Notes under the pieces: model-generated | The model's input: only the letters and a program-made list of their open reading frames with translations | Databases searched by the model: none | What the model was told of the DNA's origin: nothing | Position numbers and translations under genes: made by a program | From: Mycobacterium sherrisii | Lineage (GTDB): Bacteria > Actinomycetota > Actinomycetes > Mycobacteriales > Mycobacteriaceae | DNA: 64,000 bases | Direction of reading: 5' to 3' | Assembly (NCBI RefSeq): GCF_002102355.1 | Contig: NZ_LQPT01000002.1 | Coordinates: forward strand, 20,481 to 84,480 | Part shown: in pieces, positions 9,764 to 19,071 of the stretch | How positions within the stretch are numbered: the first letter of the stretch is position 1 | How the letters are laid out: every line of letters begins with the position of its first letter

Positions 9764-10603
9764 TCAGTGGGTCAGCAGCGCCACGGCGCTCGTGGGTTTT
9801 TTGCCCGGGTTGCGCAGATCCGGTCGCGGGCCCCAGGTAAGCGGGCGCATCCACAGCGGCAGGCGGCGAAAGCGGCGCGCGGCGGCGAGCAACGATTCGG
9901 CTTCGAGGGTGCGCCAGCCGAGGTCCTCGAAGAACGCCAGCCCGTTGTCGGGTGCGAATTTGAACGGGGCACTTTCGGCAATCCCGGCGACGTTCTTGTT
10001 GATCCGTTCCCGCAGGCCGGGAAATGCGAAATCGAGCATCCACCAAGCGACTTCGGGACGTTTGATCGCCGTCGCGAGCGCGGCGATATCGCGGTCGTCG
10101 AGGTACATCGACAGGCCTTCGGTCAACACGAAGGCCTTTGCCGCACCGGCTAGCGCCTCGTCGAAGAAGGCGTCGCGGGCGCCCGGATCGGCCAGGTCGA
10201 CGGCGACGCGGGTCAACCGGCAGCGCGGGGTCTGGTCGGCCAGCAGCTCCGTCTTCTCCGCGAGCAGTTTGGGCAGATCGGCCTCGACCCAGCTGAGGTC
10301 GGCGGGGAGAGCCAAGCGGTAGGGCCGGGTGTCCAGGCCGGCCGCCAAGTTCAGCACGCGGTCGCAGCCGTGCGCGATCGCGTCGGCGAGGGCATCGTCG
10401 ATGAGCTTGGTGCGCGCCACCAGCCACCAACCGCTGCGGTCGACCCAGCGGATTCCGGCGGCGATCGCGCGGCCGCGTTCGCCGGCGAGGCGTTCGGCGA
10501 GTGGGTCGTGGAACAGGGCGTCGGGGCGCGCCGACTCGGTGGCGCGATGCAATGCCGTCCACCGAGCGGTATCAGAGACGTGAGTGATGGTGTGGTCGGC
10601 CAT
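9764..10603 (-). CDS. Class I SAM-dependent methyltransferase (LCMT/PPM1-like family)
   Basis: A 279-residue member of the large mycobacterial leucine-carboxyl-methyltransferase-like family. Landmarks are the N-terminal substrate region (DTARWTALHRATES), a motif VLNLAAGLDTRPYRL for SAM binding, WVEADLPKLLAEK (acidic ribose-binding residue) and FVLTEGLSMYLDDRDI. Methyl acceptors in this family are mostly unknown. The ATG at 10601-10603 lies 48 nt from the divergent MDR reductase gene, so both share a short promoter region. Confidence 0.9.
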   Translation of the reverse strand: MADHTITHVSDTARWTALHRATESARPDALFHDPLAERLAGERGRAIAAGIRWVDRSGWWLVARTKLIDDALADAIAHGCDRVLNLAAGLDTRPYRLALPADLSWVEADLPKLLAEKTELLADQTPRCRLTRVAVDLADPGARDAFFDEALAGAAKAFVLTEGLSMYLDDRDIAALATAIKRPEVAWWMLDFAFPGLRERINKNVAGIAESAPFKFAPDNGLAFFEDLGWRTLEAESLLAAARRFRRLPLWMRPLTWGPRPDLRNPGKKPTSAVALLTH

Positions 10604-10651
10604 AGGTGGGGTTATAGCACCGGCGCTATTTGCCGGAGGTAGCGTTCGCTC

Positions 10652-11665
10652 ATGCCCGATCGAAATCGTCGCTTCCTGTTGCGGGAGCGTCCCAGCGGCC
10701 GCATCGGCCCCAACACCTTCGAGCTCAGCGAGGAAGCGGTCCCGGAGATCAAGGACGGTGAGGCGCTCGTCCGGGTCGACTGGATTTCGCTCGATCCGAC
10801 CAACCGAACCTGGATCAACGACACCCCGACGTACCTGCCGCCGGTGGGGATCGGCGAGGTGATGCGGGCCGCTGGGCTCGGTGAGGTCGTCGCGTCGAAG
10901 AACCCCAACTACCCGGTCGGTCAGATCGTGCAGGGGCTGGTGGGCTGGCAGGACTACGTGGTCGCCTCGGACGCGGCGCCGTTGTTCGCCGTCGACGTCG
11001 CCGAGGGCGTCTCTCCCAGCGTGTACCTGGGGGCGCTCGGGATGACCGGCCTGACCGCCTGGATCGGGATCCGGGATATCGGCAAGCCGCGGCCGGGTGA
11101 GACCGTGGTCGTCTCGGCCGCCGCGGGTGCGGTCGGATCGGTCGCCGGGCAGCTCGCCAAGGCCGACGGCGCGCGCGTCGTCGGCATCGCCGGCGGACCG
11201 GACAAATGCCGGCTGCTGACCGAGGAACTCGGCTTCGACGTCGCGGTCGACTATCGCGCCGACGACTGGTCCAAACAACTCCGCGCGGCGGCACCCGACG
11301 GCATCGACGTCGACTTCGAGAACGTCGGCGGCGTCATCATGGACGCGGTTTTCGCACGGCTCAACATCGGTGCGCGCGTCGCTTTGTGCGGCTTGATTTC
11401 CGGCTACAACGAGGCCGACCCGCCGCCCGGGCCGCGCGCCTTCGGCAATCTGTTGATCCAGCGGGCCACCGTGCAGGGGTTCATCGTGCTGGATCATTTG
11501 AGCCGCTCGGCCGAAGCGGCCGGCGAGATCGCCGCGCTGATCACCGCGGGCAAGCTCACGCCGCTGGAGACCGTCGTCGAGGGCTTCGAACAACTGCCGA
11601 CCGCGATCAACATGCTGTTCGACGGCAAGAACGTCGGCAAGCTCGTCGTGAAGACGTCCGCCTAG
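10652..11665 (+). CDS. NADP-dependent MDR-family oxidoreductase (PGR/LTB4DH-like)
   Basis: A 337-residue zinc-free medium-chain reductase. The N-terminal catalytic domain has VDWISLDPTNRTWIND. The Rossmann domain has VVVSAAAGAVGSVAGQLAK (about 150-168), an AAxGxxGS-type NADPH motif. The C-terminal segment has FENVGGVIMDAV and LLIQRATVQGFIVLDH. Relatives reduce the C=C bond of enones such as prostaglandins or quinone-like compounds. The start at 10652 fits the common MPDRNRRFLLRERPSG opening of the family. It is divergent from the methyltransferase. Confidence 0.92.
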   Translation: MPDRNRRFLLRERPSGRIGPNTFELSEEAVPEIKDGEALVRVDWISLDPTNRTWINDTPTYLPPVGIGEVMRAAGLGEVVASKNPNYPVGQIVQGLVGWQDYVVASDAAPLFAVDVAEGVSPSVYLGALGMTGLTAWIGIRDIGKPRPGETVVVSAAAGAVGSVAGQLAKADGARVVGIAGGPDKCRLLTEELGFDVAVDYRADDWSKQLRAAAPDGIDVDFENVGGVIMDAVFARLNIGARVALCGLISGYNEADPPPGPRAFGNLLIQRATVQGFIVLDHLSRSAEAAGEIAALITAGKLTPLETVVEGFEQLPTAINMLFDGKNVGKLVVKTSA

Positions 11666-11842
11666 CGCACCTTTCGACGCCTCACGTGCACTCAGCGCGA
11701 TCCGGGGCGACGTCGCAGCCAGTACGCCGTCGGCGCGGGAGGCGGATGTGCGTCCGTTGACAATCGGAGTGGTCGGTCCCGGAGTGCGACTATGAGTACC
11801 TGCTCGATTGCCGCGATTCGAAAACCCGCGAGGACGTGACGC

Positions 11843-13288
11843 ATGAGCCAGGTTGGCGCCGAGACCCGTTCGGCGGTCCCGCACCTGCATCGCGGCCTGG
11901 CCAACCGGCACATTCAGCTGATCGCGATCGGCGGCGCCATCGGAACCGGCCTGTTCATGGGCGCTGGCCGAACCATCGCCCGTGCCGGTCCGTCGGTCGT
12001 GCTGGTCTACGGGATCATCGGCTTCTTCTTGTTCTTCGTGCTCCGCGCGATGGGCGAGCTGCTGTTGTCGAACCTCAACTACAAATCGTTCGTCGACTTC
12101 GCCGCCGACCTGCTGGGGCCCGCGGCAGGTTTTTTCGTCGGCTGGTCGTACTGGTTCGCCTGGATCGCCACCGGTATCGCCGAGCTGGTGGCGATCGCGG
12201 GCTATCTGCAGTTCTGGTGGCCAGATCTGCCGGCCTGGCTGCCGGCGCTGACCGCGTGCGCGGCGATCCTGCTGTTCAACCTGTTCAGCGTGCGCAACTT
12301 CGGTGAGATCGAATTCTGGTTTGCCCTGATCAAGGTCGTCGCGATCATCTGCTTAATCTTCGTCGGAATCTTTTTGGTGGTGACGGATTTCGTTTCGCCG
12401 CAAGGAGATCGCGCATCAGTCGAGAACCTCTGGGACGACGGCGGTGTGTTCGCCACGGGCTTCATGGGCATGGTCGGCGGCTTCCAGATCGCGTTCTTCG
12501 CCTTCGTCGGCGTTGAACTCGTCGGTGCCGCCGCGGCCGAGACGGCCAACCCGCGCCGCACCCTGCCGCGTGCGATCAACGCCGTGCCGTTGCGGGTCGC
12601 GATCTTCTACATCGGCGCGCTGCTGACGGTCCTGATGGTCGTGCCCTGGCGGCGGTTCGCCGGCGACGAGTCGCCGTTCGTGCTGATGTTCTCTCTGGCC
12701 GGTGTGGCCGGCGCGGCGTCGATCGTGAACTTCGTCGTGACCACGGCTGCCGCCTCGTCAGCCAATTCCGGTATGTACTCCACCGGTCGCATGCTGTACG
12801 GGCTGGCCGACGAGGGCAGCGCGCCCGGGCTTTTCCGTCGGCTCAACCGCGGTGGGGTGCCGGCGCCCGCGCTGTTCGTGACCGCCGCCCTGTTTCTCAC
12901 CGTGATCCCGCTGCTGCGCGTCGGCGGGTCGGTCATGGGGGCTTTTACGCTCGTCACGACCGTCGCGTCGCTGCTGTTCATGTTCGTTTGGACGATGATC
13001 GTGCTGAGCTACCTCGTCTACCGCCGCCGCCATCCCGCCCGCCATGCGGAGTCGAACTTCAAGATGCCCGGCGGCACCCCAATGTGCTGGGGTGTCCTGG
13101 CGTTCTTCGCATTCGTGCTGTGGACCCTGTGCACCGAAGACGACACGGCAACCGCGTTGGCGTGGTTTCCCGTGTGGTTCGTGGTGCTCGCGGCCGGTTG
13201 GCTGGTCGTTCGTCGCCGTCCCAGCCACGCCGATCGATACCGCCAATTCCAAGCCGCGGTGAATCACCCGGGCGATAACGCCGGCTGA
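11843..13288 (+). CDS. Amino-acid permease (APC superfamily, CycA/GabP-like)
   Basis: A 481-residue integral membrane protein with about 12 helices. The hallmark first-helix block is RHIQLIAIGGAIGTGLFMGAG (about 22-42). Other family blocks include AFVGVELVGAAAAETANPRR and SANSGMYSTGRMLYGLADEG. It imports amino acids with protons; candidates are D-serine/D-alanine/glycine or GABA, and the sequence alone does not decide. The ATG at 11843 follows GAGGACGTGACGC. A small membrane protein gene follows on the same strand after 116 nt. Confidence 0.93.
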   Translation: MSQVGAETRSAVPHLHRGLANRHIQLIAIGGAIGTGLFMGAGRTIARAGPSVVLVYGIIGFFLFFVLRAMGELLLSNLNYKSFVDFAADLLGPAAGFFVGWSYWFAWIATGIAELVAIAGYLQFWWPDLPAWLPALTACAAILLFNLFSVRNFGEIEFWFALIKVVAIICLIFVGIFLVVTDFVSPQGDRASVENLWDDGGVFATGFMGMVGGFQIAFFAFVGVELVGAAAAETANPRRTLPRAINAVPLRVAIFYIGALLTVLMVVPWRRFAGDESPFVLMFSLAGVAGAASIVNFVVTTAAASSANSGMYSTGRMLYGLADEGSAPGLFRRLNRGGVPAPALFVTAALFLTVIPLLRVGGSVMGAFTLVTTVASLLFMFVWTMIVLSYLVYRRRHPARHAESNFKMPGGTPMCWGVLAFFAFVLWTLCTEDDTATALAWFPVWFVVLAAGWLVVRRRPSHADRYRQFQAAVNHPGDNAG

Positions 13289-13404
13289 TCGGCGCACCGT
13301 CCCTGGAGCGCGGACGTTGTTGGGATCGGTAGCCGATCCGCGCGTCTGTACTTGTCGCAACGACGCCGCCACGGAGGTGGCGCCCCAGGAAAGGAAGACA
13401 GCAA

Positions 13405-13659
13405 ATGAACATCGTGCCGGCCGGACTCCAGGAGCAGATCAACCGTGTCGACCGTCAGCGCAGCCTGTACATCGGGATCAGCACCGGCCTGGTTGCGGTA
13501 TGGAGCTTTTACCGGGTGATCTGGATGCTGTACATCGGAATGACGTTCGGCTGGTTCTTCGGCGCGATGGCATTCCAGTTGGTGCTGTGGGGTGTGATCG
13601 GCACGGCCGCCGCGGTGGCCTCCATCGGCTTCCTCACCCGCTACCACAAGGGATCTTGA
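13405..13659 (+). CDS. Small two-helix membrane protein
   Basis: An 84-residue protein with an amphipathic N-terminus (GLQEQINRVDRQR) and two membrane helices (LYIGISTGLVAVWSFYRVIW and LVLWGVIGTAAAVASIGFL). A ribosome site (AGGAAAGGAAG) precedes the ATG. It lies downstream of the permease and ends before a strong hairpin, so it could be an accessory subunit of the transporter; that is inference from position only. Confidence 0.65.
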   Translation: MNIVPAGLQEQINRVDRQRSLYIGISTGLVAVWSFYRVIWMLYIGMTFGWFFGAMAFQLVLWGVIGTAAAVASIGFLTRYHKGS

Positions 13660-13689
13660 CGTCTCTGCCGGCTCTCGAAGAACTACCGG

Positions 13690-13720
13690 AAGTCCCGGAC
13701 CCGGTTGGGGTCCGGGACTT
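13690..13720. terminator. Strong bidirectional terminator hairpin
   Basis: A perfect 13-bp stem (AAGTCCCGGACCC / GGGTCCGGGACTT) with a GGTTG loop. It lies between the convergent small membrane-protein and aldehyde dehydrogenase genes, at the position expected for terminating both. Confidence 0.85.
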
Positions 13721-13737
13721 TCCGATTCCGTCAGCAG

Positions 13738-15192
13738 TCAGAGCTGAGCCCACACCGACTTCGTCTTCAGATAGATCTCGAGTCCCTCTTTACCGAACTC
13801 GTGGCCCCAGCCGGATTGTTTGTATCCGCCGAACGGCACATCGTGATCGAAGACCAGTTGGCAGTTCACCTGCACGCTGCCGGCCTGCAGGCTCCGCATG
13901 ATGCGGTGCGCGCGGCCAAGGTTTTCCGTCCACGCGGTGGCCGCCAGGCCGTAGCTGGTGTCATCGGCCAGGGCCACGGCTTCGTCTTCGTCGTCGAACG
14001 GCAGGACGGTGACCACCGGGCCGAAGATCTCCTGCTGGTACAGCCGCATGCCGGTGTCGACGTTGGTCAGCACCGTGGGGTGGACGAAGTAGCCCTTGCA
14101 GTCCAGGCGGTAACCGCCGGTGACGATGTCGACGCCGTCATTTTTGCCCTCGTCGATGAACCCCATGACGCGGTTCAGCTGCTTTTGGCTGATCAGCGGC
14201 CCGCTGACGCAGCCCTCCTCGGTGGGGGCGCCCAGCTTGAACGAATTCGCCATCGCCGCAATGCCTTCCACGACCCGGTCATAAACGGCGCGCTGGGCGA
14301 AGATCCGCGACCCGCACACGCAACCCTGGCCGGAATGCACGAAGATGCCCAGCGACGCCATCATGATGGCGTTGTCCAGGTTCGCGTCGTCGAAGATCAA
14401 CACCGGCGACTTGCCGCCGAGTTCGAGCGTGACCTTTTTCAGGTTGCCGGCCGATGCCCGCACGATCTCCTTGCCCACCTCCGTCGAACCGGTGAACGCC
14501 ACCTTCTCGACGTCGCGGTGCGCGGTGATCGCCGCGCCCGCGGTGTGGCCATAGCCGGTCAGCAGGTTGACCACGCCCTCGGGCACCCCCGCTTCGTGAA
14601 TGAGCCGGTCCAACAACACCGCCGACAGCGGTGTCTCCTCGGCGGGCTTGACGAGCAGGCTGGCGCCGGCGGCCAAAGCCGGTGCCAGCTTCGCGCTGGC
14701 GTTGAAGATGGGGCCGTTCCACGGGAAGATCAGGCCCACCACGCTGTACGGCTCCTTGAGCGTGTACGCGTGCATATTGACATAGGTGTCGGTCGCGATG
14801 CCGTCGGTTTTGACGTCGTAGGCGGTGCCGTTGATTTTCGAACACCAACCGGCGTAATAGCGGAAGAACTCCGAGCAGGTCGACATCTGCAATTGCGCCT
14901 GCAGCAACGGCATGCCGGTGTTAAGCGAGTCGAGTTGGGCGAATTCCTCGGCGTGCTCGTCAATCAAATCGCCGATCCGCCACAGGATTTTGGCGCGCTC
15001 GCGGCCCGGCAGCTGCGACCAAACGCCCGATTCGAAGGCAGCCTTGGCCCGGGCCGCCGCTTCGTCGACCGCCTCTTGGCCGCAGTCGGTGAATTCGGTG
15101 ATCTGTTCTTCGGTGGCGGGGTTGATGATCGGAATGACCTCGCCCGAGCCGGGGCGCTTACTGAGCTCGTCCAGTACTGCCTGCAGCGACAT
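13738..15192 (-). CDS. NAD(P)-dependent aldehyde dehydrogenase
   Basis: A 484-residue ALDH with all key residues: PWNGP (cofactor and oxyanion side), FTGSTEVG (about 233-240), general-base glutamate in LELGGKSP (E257) and catalytic cysteine in SGQGCVCGS (C291). It oxidises an aldehyde to the acid. Length and segments fit the betaine/phenylacetaldehyde dehydrogenase group, but the substrate is not known. The ATG follows GGAGAAGGAATAG. A paired TGCTNAGCA site overlaps its probable promoter. The divergent neighbour is an iron-type dehydrogenase, so the pair may process a common alcohol/hydroxyacid substrate. Confidence 0.94.
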   Translation of the reverse strand: MSLQAVLDELSKRPGSGEVIPIINPATEEQITEFTDCGQEAVDEAAARAKAAFESGVWSQLPGRERAKILWRIGDLIDEHAEEFAQLDSLNTGMPLLQAQLQMSTCSEFFRYYAGWCSKINGTAYDVKTDGIATDTYVNMHAYTLKEPYSVVGLIFPWNGPIFNASAKLAPALAAGASLLVKPAEETPLSAVLLDRLIHEAGVPEGVVNLLTGYGHTAGAAITAHRDVEKVAFTGSTEVGKEIVRASAGNLKKVTLELGGKSPVLIFDDANLDNAIMMASLGIFVHSGQGCVCGSRIFAQRAVYDRVVEGIAAMANSFKLGAPTEEGCVSGPLISQKQLNRVMGFIDEGKNDGVDIVTGGYRLDCKGYFVHPTVLTNVDTGMRLYQQEIFGPVVTVLPFDDEDEAVALADDTSYGLAATAWTENLGRAHRIMRSLQAGSVQVNCQLVFDHDVPFGGYKQSGWGHEFGKEGLEIYLKTKSVWAQL

Positions 15193-15243
15193 CTATTCCT
15201 TCTCCGATCAACTCTGATCCGAGCGCGGCGCTCCCGTGCCCAT

Positions 15244-15287
15244 AAATGCTGAGCACCTGCTTAGCATTTGGAATGTCGCGCGGTCAA
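15244..15287 (-). promoter_or_regulatory. Promoter with paired TGCTNAGCA operator, aldehyde dehydrogenase gene
   Basis: Two 9-bp palindromes, TGCTGAGCA (15247-15255) and TGCTTAGCA (15258-15266), lie 11 bp apart inside a larger inverted repeat (15244-15269). On the minus strand a TTGACC (-35, 15282-15287) and TAAGCA (-10, 15258-15263, 18-nt spacer) overlap the sites, 52 nt upstream of the start codon. This fits repression by a dimer-of-dimers TetR-type protein. The regulator is not in the window. Confidence 0.55.
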
Positions 15288-15427
15288 GGTGTCGCGATCG
15301 CGCGCGTCCCGGCAACCCGCTGTGCCAGTGGGGCCGGGTCGCCGCAGCAACTCTCGAATGCCCCACTGGCCGACGGGTTTTCGGTCGCGGAGTTTGTCAG
15401 ATGACGAACGGGGGCTTTGATAGGGGC

Positions 15428-16735
15428 ATGGTGTGTTGTGAATTCCCGGCCGCGGCGGCCGGCTGTGACGGAGCCTTCACCGTCGACTCGTCCCGGATCA
15501 CGTTCGGTCGCGGCTGTCTCGCCGAATTGGGCGAGCGTGCCGCCGCCCTGGGCCTGCGCCGGGTCGCTTTGTTCTCCGATGCGCAGGTGGCGACACTCCC
15601 GATTTTCGCCACGGCCCGCGACTCGCTGCTGGCGGCCGGCATCGACGTGGTCACCTACACCGAGGTGCGCGTCGAGCCGACAGACGACTCCTTCGCCGCA
15701 GCGTCCCGCTTCGCCCGCGACGCCAACCCGGACGGCTATGTCTCCCTGGGCGGCGGCTCGGTGATCGACACCTGTAAGGCCGCCAATCTCTACGCCACCC
15801 ATCCGGCGGATTTCCTCACCTACGTCAACGCGCCGATCGGCGACGGCAAACCGGTACCCGGACCGCTCAAGCCGCACATCGCGTGCCCTACGACGGCCGG
15901 CACCGGCAGCGAGGTGACCGGCATCGCGATCTTCGATCTGCTTTCGCTGACGGTCAAGACGGGCATCGCGTCGCCCGCACTGCGTCCCACCGAAGCGCTC
16001 GTCGACCCCGATTGCACCGCCACGCTACCCGGCGGGGTGGTGGCCGCCGCCGGGCTGGACGTGCTCTCGCACGCGCTCGAGTCCTACACCGCCCGCCCGT
16101 ACGTACATCGGCCCGCTCCCCCGCGGCCCAGCCTGCGGCCGATGAGCCAGGGCGCCAACCCATGGAGCGACCTGGGCTGCCGCGAGGCGCTGCGAGTGCT
16201 GGGCCAGAACCTGGAGTCGGCCGTGCGCGACGGGACCGACGACGCTGCGCGCGAACAGATGATGTGGGCCGCGACGCTTGCGGGAATCGCCTTCGGCAAC
16301 GCCGGTGTGCACGCGCCGCACGGCATGGCCTATGCCGTCGCGGGCCTGGTCCGGGACTTTCACCCCGCGGGATATCCGGCCGGCGAGTCGCTGGTGCCGC
16401 ACGGCATGTCGGTCATCGTCAACGCGCCCGCAGTGTTTCGGTTCACCGCCTCGGCCAGCCCGCAGCGACACACCGAGGCAGCCCGGCTGCTCGGCGCCGA
16501 TACCCGCGACGCCGGTCCCGACGACGCGGGCGAAGTGCTTGCGGGCGAACTCATCCGCATCATCCGCGCGGTCGGCATGCCCAACGGCCTGAGCGGCGTG
16601 GGTTACACCGACGACGACATCGGGGCTCTGACCGAGGGTGCGTTTCCGCAGCAGCGGCTGCTGCAGAATGCCCCGCGCCAGATGGACAAGCCGGTGCTGG
16701 CGGAGCTGTTCGGCCACGCCATGCGGTATTGGTGA
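15428..16735 (+). CDS. Iron-containing alcohol dehydrogenase, hydroxyacid-oxoacid transhydrogenase type
   Basis: A 435-residue type III dehydrogenase of the ADHFE1/HOT group. It has the nucleotide motif [14 protein letters not shown] and [11 protein letters not shown]. The metal-binding acid and histidines appear in [22 protein letters not shown] and [11 protein letters not shown] enzymes convert 4-hydroxybutyrate plus 2-oxoglutarate to succinate semialdehyde plus 2-hydroxyglutarate without free cofactor. The ATG at 15428 (AGGGG 2-5 nt upstream) gives the family's usual MVCCEFP start; an ATG at 15401 would add 9 residues. It is divergent from the aldehyde dehydrogenase, which could oxidise the semialdehyde. 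Confidence 0.87.
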   Translation: MVCCEFPAAAAGCDGAFTVDSSRITFGRGCLAELGERAAALGLRRVALFSDAQVATLPIFATARDSLLAAGIDVVTYTEVRVEPTDDSFAAASRFARDANPDGYVSLGGGSVIDTCKAANLYATHPADFLTYVNAPIGDGKPVPGPLKPHIACPTTAGTGSEVTGIAIFDLLSLTVKTGIASPALRPTEALVDPDCTATLPGGVVAAAGLDVLSHALESYTARPYVHRPAPPRPSLRPMSQGANPWSDLGCREALRVLGQNLESAVRDGTDDAAREQMMWAATLAGIAFGNAGVHAPHGMAYAVAGLVRDFHPAGYPAGESLVPHGMSVIVNAPAVFRFTASASPQRHTEAARLLGADTRDAGPDDAGEVLAGELIRIIRAVGMPNGLSGVGYTDDDIGALTEGAFPQQRLLQNAPRQMDKPVLAELFGHAMRYW

Positions 16736-16751
16736 CCCGCTACCTCACCCG

Positions 16752-17654
16752 CTAGGCCGTGACCAGCTCGGGGTGGAACTTGGCCGCCATGCGCCGCATG
16801 CCGTCGCGCCAGTCGACCTTGGCCGCCCCGACCAGCTCGCGCATTCGGCTCGCATCGGTAGGGTTGCCGCGCAACGCGTTTGAGGTCTCCTCGAATACCG
16901 GCTCCTTGCCCACCAGCGACCCGAGGTAGCTGCACCACTCCTGCAAGCTGACGGCCTGCTCGCCGCACCAGTTGAGGGTGGTGGCCGGGACCGACGCGAC
17001 CTCGAACAGCTTCGGGATGGTGGCGATGAGGTCGTCCTCGTGGATCGGCGAGTACTGGGCCGGGCCGCCGGGCGGGACGGGAATTGGGATGCCGGCCAGC
17101 ATCATCTCCATGTGATAGAACGGCCACCCGCCGTTGTCGCCATACGGCACGTTGAGCCGGGCGATCGTGGTCGGCACGCCCAGGGCGCGTGCCATGGTCC
17201 GGGCGACGACCTCGCCGGCGATCTTGGAGATGGAGTAGGTGGGGAACAACGGTTTGTGGTTGTCCCCCAGCGCGGCGGACTCGGTCCGGACCTCATCGCC
17301 GGGCGGGTCGTAGACGGCTCCGGAGGAGCAGTGCAGGAATGCCTTGGCGTCACGGCAGTGGGCCATCAGTAGTCCGACGGATTCGGCGTTGGCCGCCAGA
17401 TCCGTGTCCCAGTTGCCGCTCTTGGCCACCGCAAGGTTGAGGACGTACTCGAAGTCCGTTGGTAGACCGGCGAAGTCGCCGGCGGCCAAATCAACCGCCG
17501 CGCAACGCACGCCTGCCTTTTCGAGGTCCTCCCGGACGGCGGGATTGGTGAATCGGGCGATCCCCCAGACCTCGTTGTCGGCGGCCAGCGCCTTGGCGAT
17601 CGGGGTGGCAACTTGTCCGGTGGGCCCGGTGATCAGGATCTTGGTGCCGCGCAT
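16752..17654 (-). CDS. NAD-dependent epimerase/dehydratase-like protein (extended SDR)
   Basis: A 300-residue protein with an N-terminal Rossmann motif, ILITGPTGQVATPIA (TGxTGxxxxP, an atypical glycine pattern), LHCSSGAVYDPP, and the active-site YSISK tyrosine/lysine. The C-terminal half (PYGDNGGWPFYHMEMMLAG, SPIHEDDLI) is that of extended SDRs acting on sugar nucleotides or related compounds. The substrate is unknown. It converges on the transhydrogenase gene with only 16 nt between them. Confidence 0.88.
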   Translation of the reverse strand: MRGTKILITGPTGQVATPIAKALAADNEVWGIARFTNPAVREDLEKAGVRCAAVDLAAGDFAGLPTDFEYVLNLAVAKSGNWDTDLAANAESVGLLMAHCRDAKAFLHCSSGAVYDPPGDEVRTESAALGDNHKPLFPTYSISKIAGEVVARTMARALGVPTTIARLNVPYGDNGGWPFYHMEMMLAGIPIPVPPGGPAQYSPIHEDDLIATIPKLFEVASVPATTLNWCGEQAVSLQEWCSYLGSLVGKEPVFEETSNALRGNPTDASRMRELVGAAKVDWRDGMRRMAAKFHPELVTA

Positions 17655-17790
17655 GCGCTGATGGTAGGCGACGGGTGCGCGCCGTCGATAGGGGCACGGA
17701 TTGATGCTCGCGGCCGAGCGCCGAGCGCCGAGCGGCTCCTGACCTACCTGAGCTCAAATCCCCGAACCGGGTTGCGCCGGCATCTTCGGT

Positions 17791-18975
17791 TTACAACCCG
17801 GGCTGATCCTCGATGATGCCCAGCCAGATCTGCGCGGCGTCCATTGCCACTTTTTCGCTGATGAAAGCGTGTTGGGTTCCGGTGTACATGTCACGAAAGG
17901 CACGTTCGAGGCGGGTGCCCTCGCGGATCGAGCTGGTGCCCGCGACCAGATGCGCCCACTCCGCGCAACGGCGGGCCGTGTCGGTGGCATACACGGCGGC
18001 CACCCGCATGTCCGCGCGTAGGGCCGGGGTGAGCTCGTCGCCCGCCGCCACGGCGGCCTCGGCCACGGTGAAAGCATCGAGCACCAGCAGACGCGCGGCG
18101 CGCCACTCCGCACGGTGGTGCGCCAGCCCCTTCTGGAAGGTGGGACGGCGCGCCAACGATGCCATGTCGCTCATCCGGAACTTGGTGGCCGCCAACTCTT
18201 GCACGTCGTCGAGCATGCTCTTGGCTACTCCCAGCGCCCAGGAGGCATGACCGGCCGCGGTGACCGGCATCAGCCCCATCCGGGTGGCCGGTGAGGTCCC
18301 GCGGTGCGGCCGCCGAGCGAACAGTTCGAACGTGCGGCAATGCGGGACGAACACGTCGGCGACGCTGTAGTCGTAGGAGCCGGTTCCCTTGAGCCCCTGC
18401 ACATGCCATCCGTCGTTGAAGCTGACCTGCTCGCGCGGCAACACCGCCACGTGCATCTGGGGCAGGCCCTCGCCGATCCAGCGCATCTCGCCGTTGTCCA
18501 GCGGCAGGAACCCGGCGGCAACGTACTCCGAGTGCCCGATGCCGGAACCGAAACTCCACGATCCGCTCAACTGATAGCCGCCCTCGACGGCTATCCCCTG
18601 TCCGTTGGGAAAGAACTGCCCGCCCATGGTCACACGGTTGTCGTGCGCGCTGAACACCTCGGCGAAGCCCTCGTCGGGCAGATAGGCCGCCGCGGCGAAT
18701 GAAGACGGCAGGTTAGCGATGCCCACCCAACCGAAGGAGCCATCCTGCCAAGCCATTTCGATCCACGTCTCGATCATCTCGGTGAACGATGGCTCGACAC
18801 CGCCGGCCACCACCGGATTGAACGCGGACATCAGTCCGCTGGCCCACATCTGATCGACGAGCGGAGCGGACAGCGTGCGGATTCGCTCGGATTCCGCGGC
18901 CTGCTCCTGGACGAGGTCCCGCATCCCGCGGGCCAGCGCGACAACGCGGTCGTCGGTCTCGGCTAAAGGCGTCAT
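17791..18975 (-). CDS. Acyl-CoA-dehydrogenase-fold flavin monooxygenase or oxidase
   Basis: A 394-residue protein with the three-domain ACAD fold: N-terminal helices (SERIRTLSAPLVDQMWASGL), a central beta domain (GSWSFGSGIGHSEYVAAGF) and C-terminal helices (AHHRAEWRAARLLVLDAFTV). The pattern is closer to the two-component monooxygenases HsaA/DszC than to beta-oxidation dehydrogenases, because the usual catalytic glutamate context is not evident. A separate flavin reductase would be needed, and none is adjacent. The ATG at 18975 follows GAGGAGA. It is transcribed away from the HxlR gene that lies upstream on the same strand. Confidence 0.85.
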   Translation of the reverse strand: MTPLAETDDRVVALARGMRDLVQEQAAESERIRTLSAPLVDQMWASGLMSAFNPVVAGGVEPSFTEMIETWIEMAWQDGSFGWVGIANLPSSFAAAAYLPDEGFAEVFSAHDNRVTMGGQFFPNGQGIAVEGGYQLSGSWSFGSGIGHSEYVAAGFLPLDNGEMRWIGEGLPQMHVAVLPREQVSFNDGWHVQGLKGTGSYDYSVADVFVPHCRTFELFARRPHRGTSPATRMGLMPVTAAGHASWALGVAKSMLDDVQELAATKFRMSDMASLARRPTFQKGLAHHRAEWRAARLLVLDAFTVAEAAVAAGDELTPALRADMRVAAVYATDTARRCAEWAHLVAGTSSIREGTRLERAFRDMYTGTQHAFISEKVAMDAAQIWLGIIEDQPGL

Positions 18976-19071
18976 TGGCGCTCTCCTCGTCGAACGTGCC
19001 CCCGGTGACCATACCAATCGCGCAAAGTGTCTAGTCCCCGAAACCGGCGGATCGCCGACGGATGTTGCCGT

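Noticed and set aside
8880-10322. A 480-codon plus-strand frame
   Set aside because: Antisense to the luciferase-like and methyltransferase genes; its composition (Arg/Ala/Gly-rich) has no family features.
9764-11911. A 715-codon minus-strand open frame
   Set aside because: Only its last 280 codons (from 10603) are a real methyltransferase; the rest is antisense to the MDR reductase gene and ends in the promoter gap.
13705-15252. A 515-codon plus-strand frame
   Set aside because: It is the antisense image of the aldehyde dehydrogenase, made open by high GC; the minus-strand product has all ALDH motifs.
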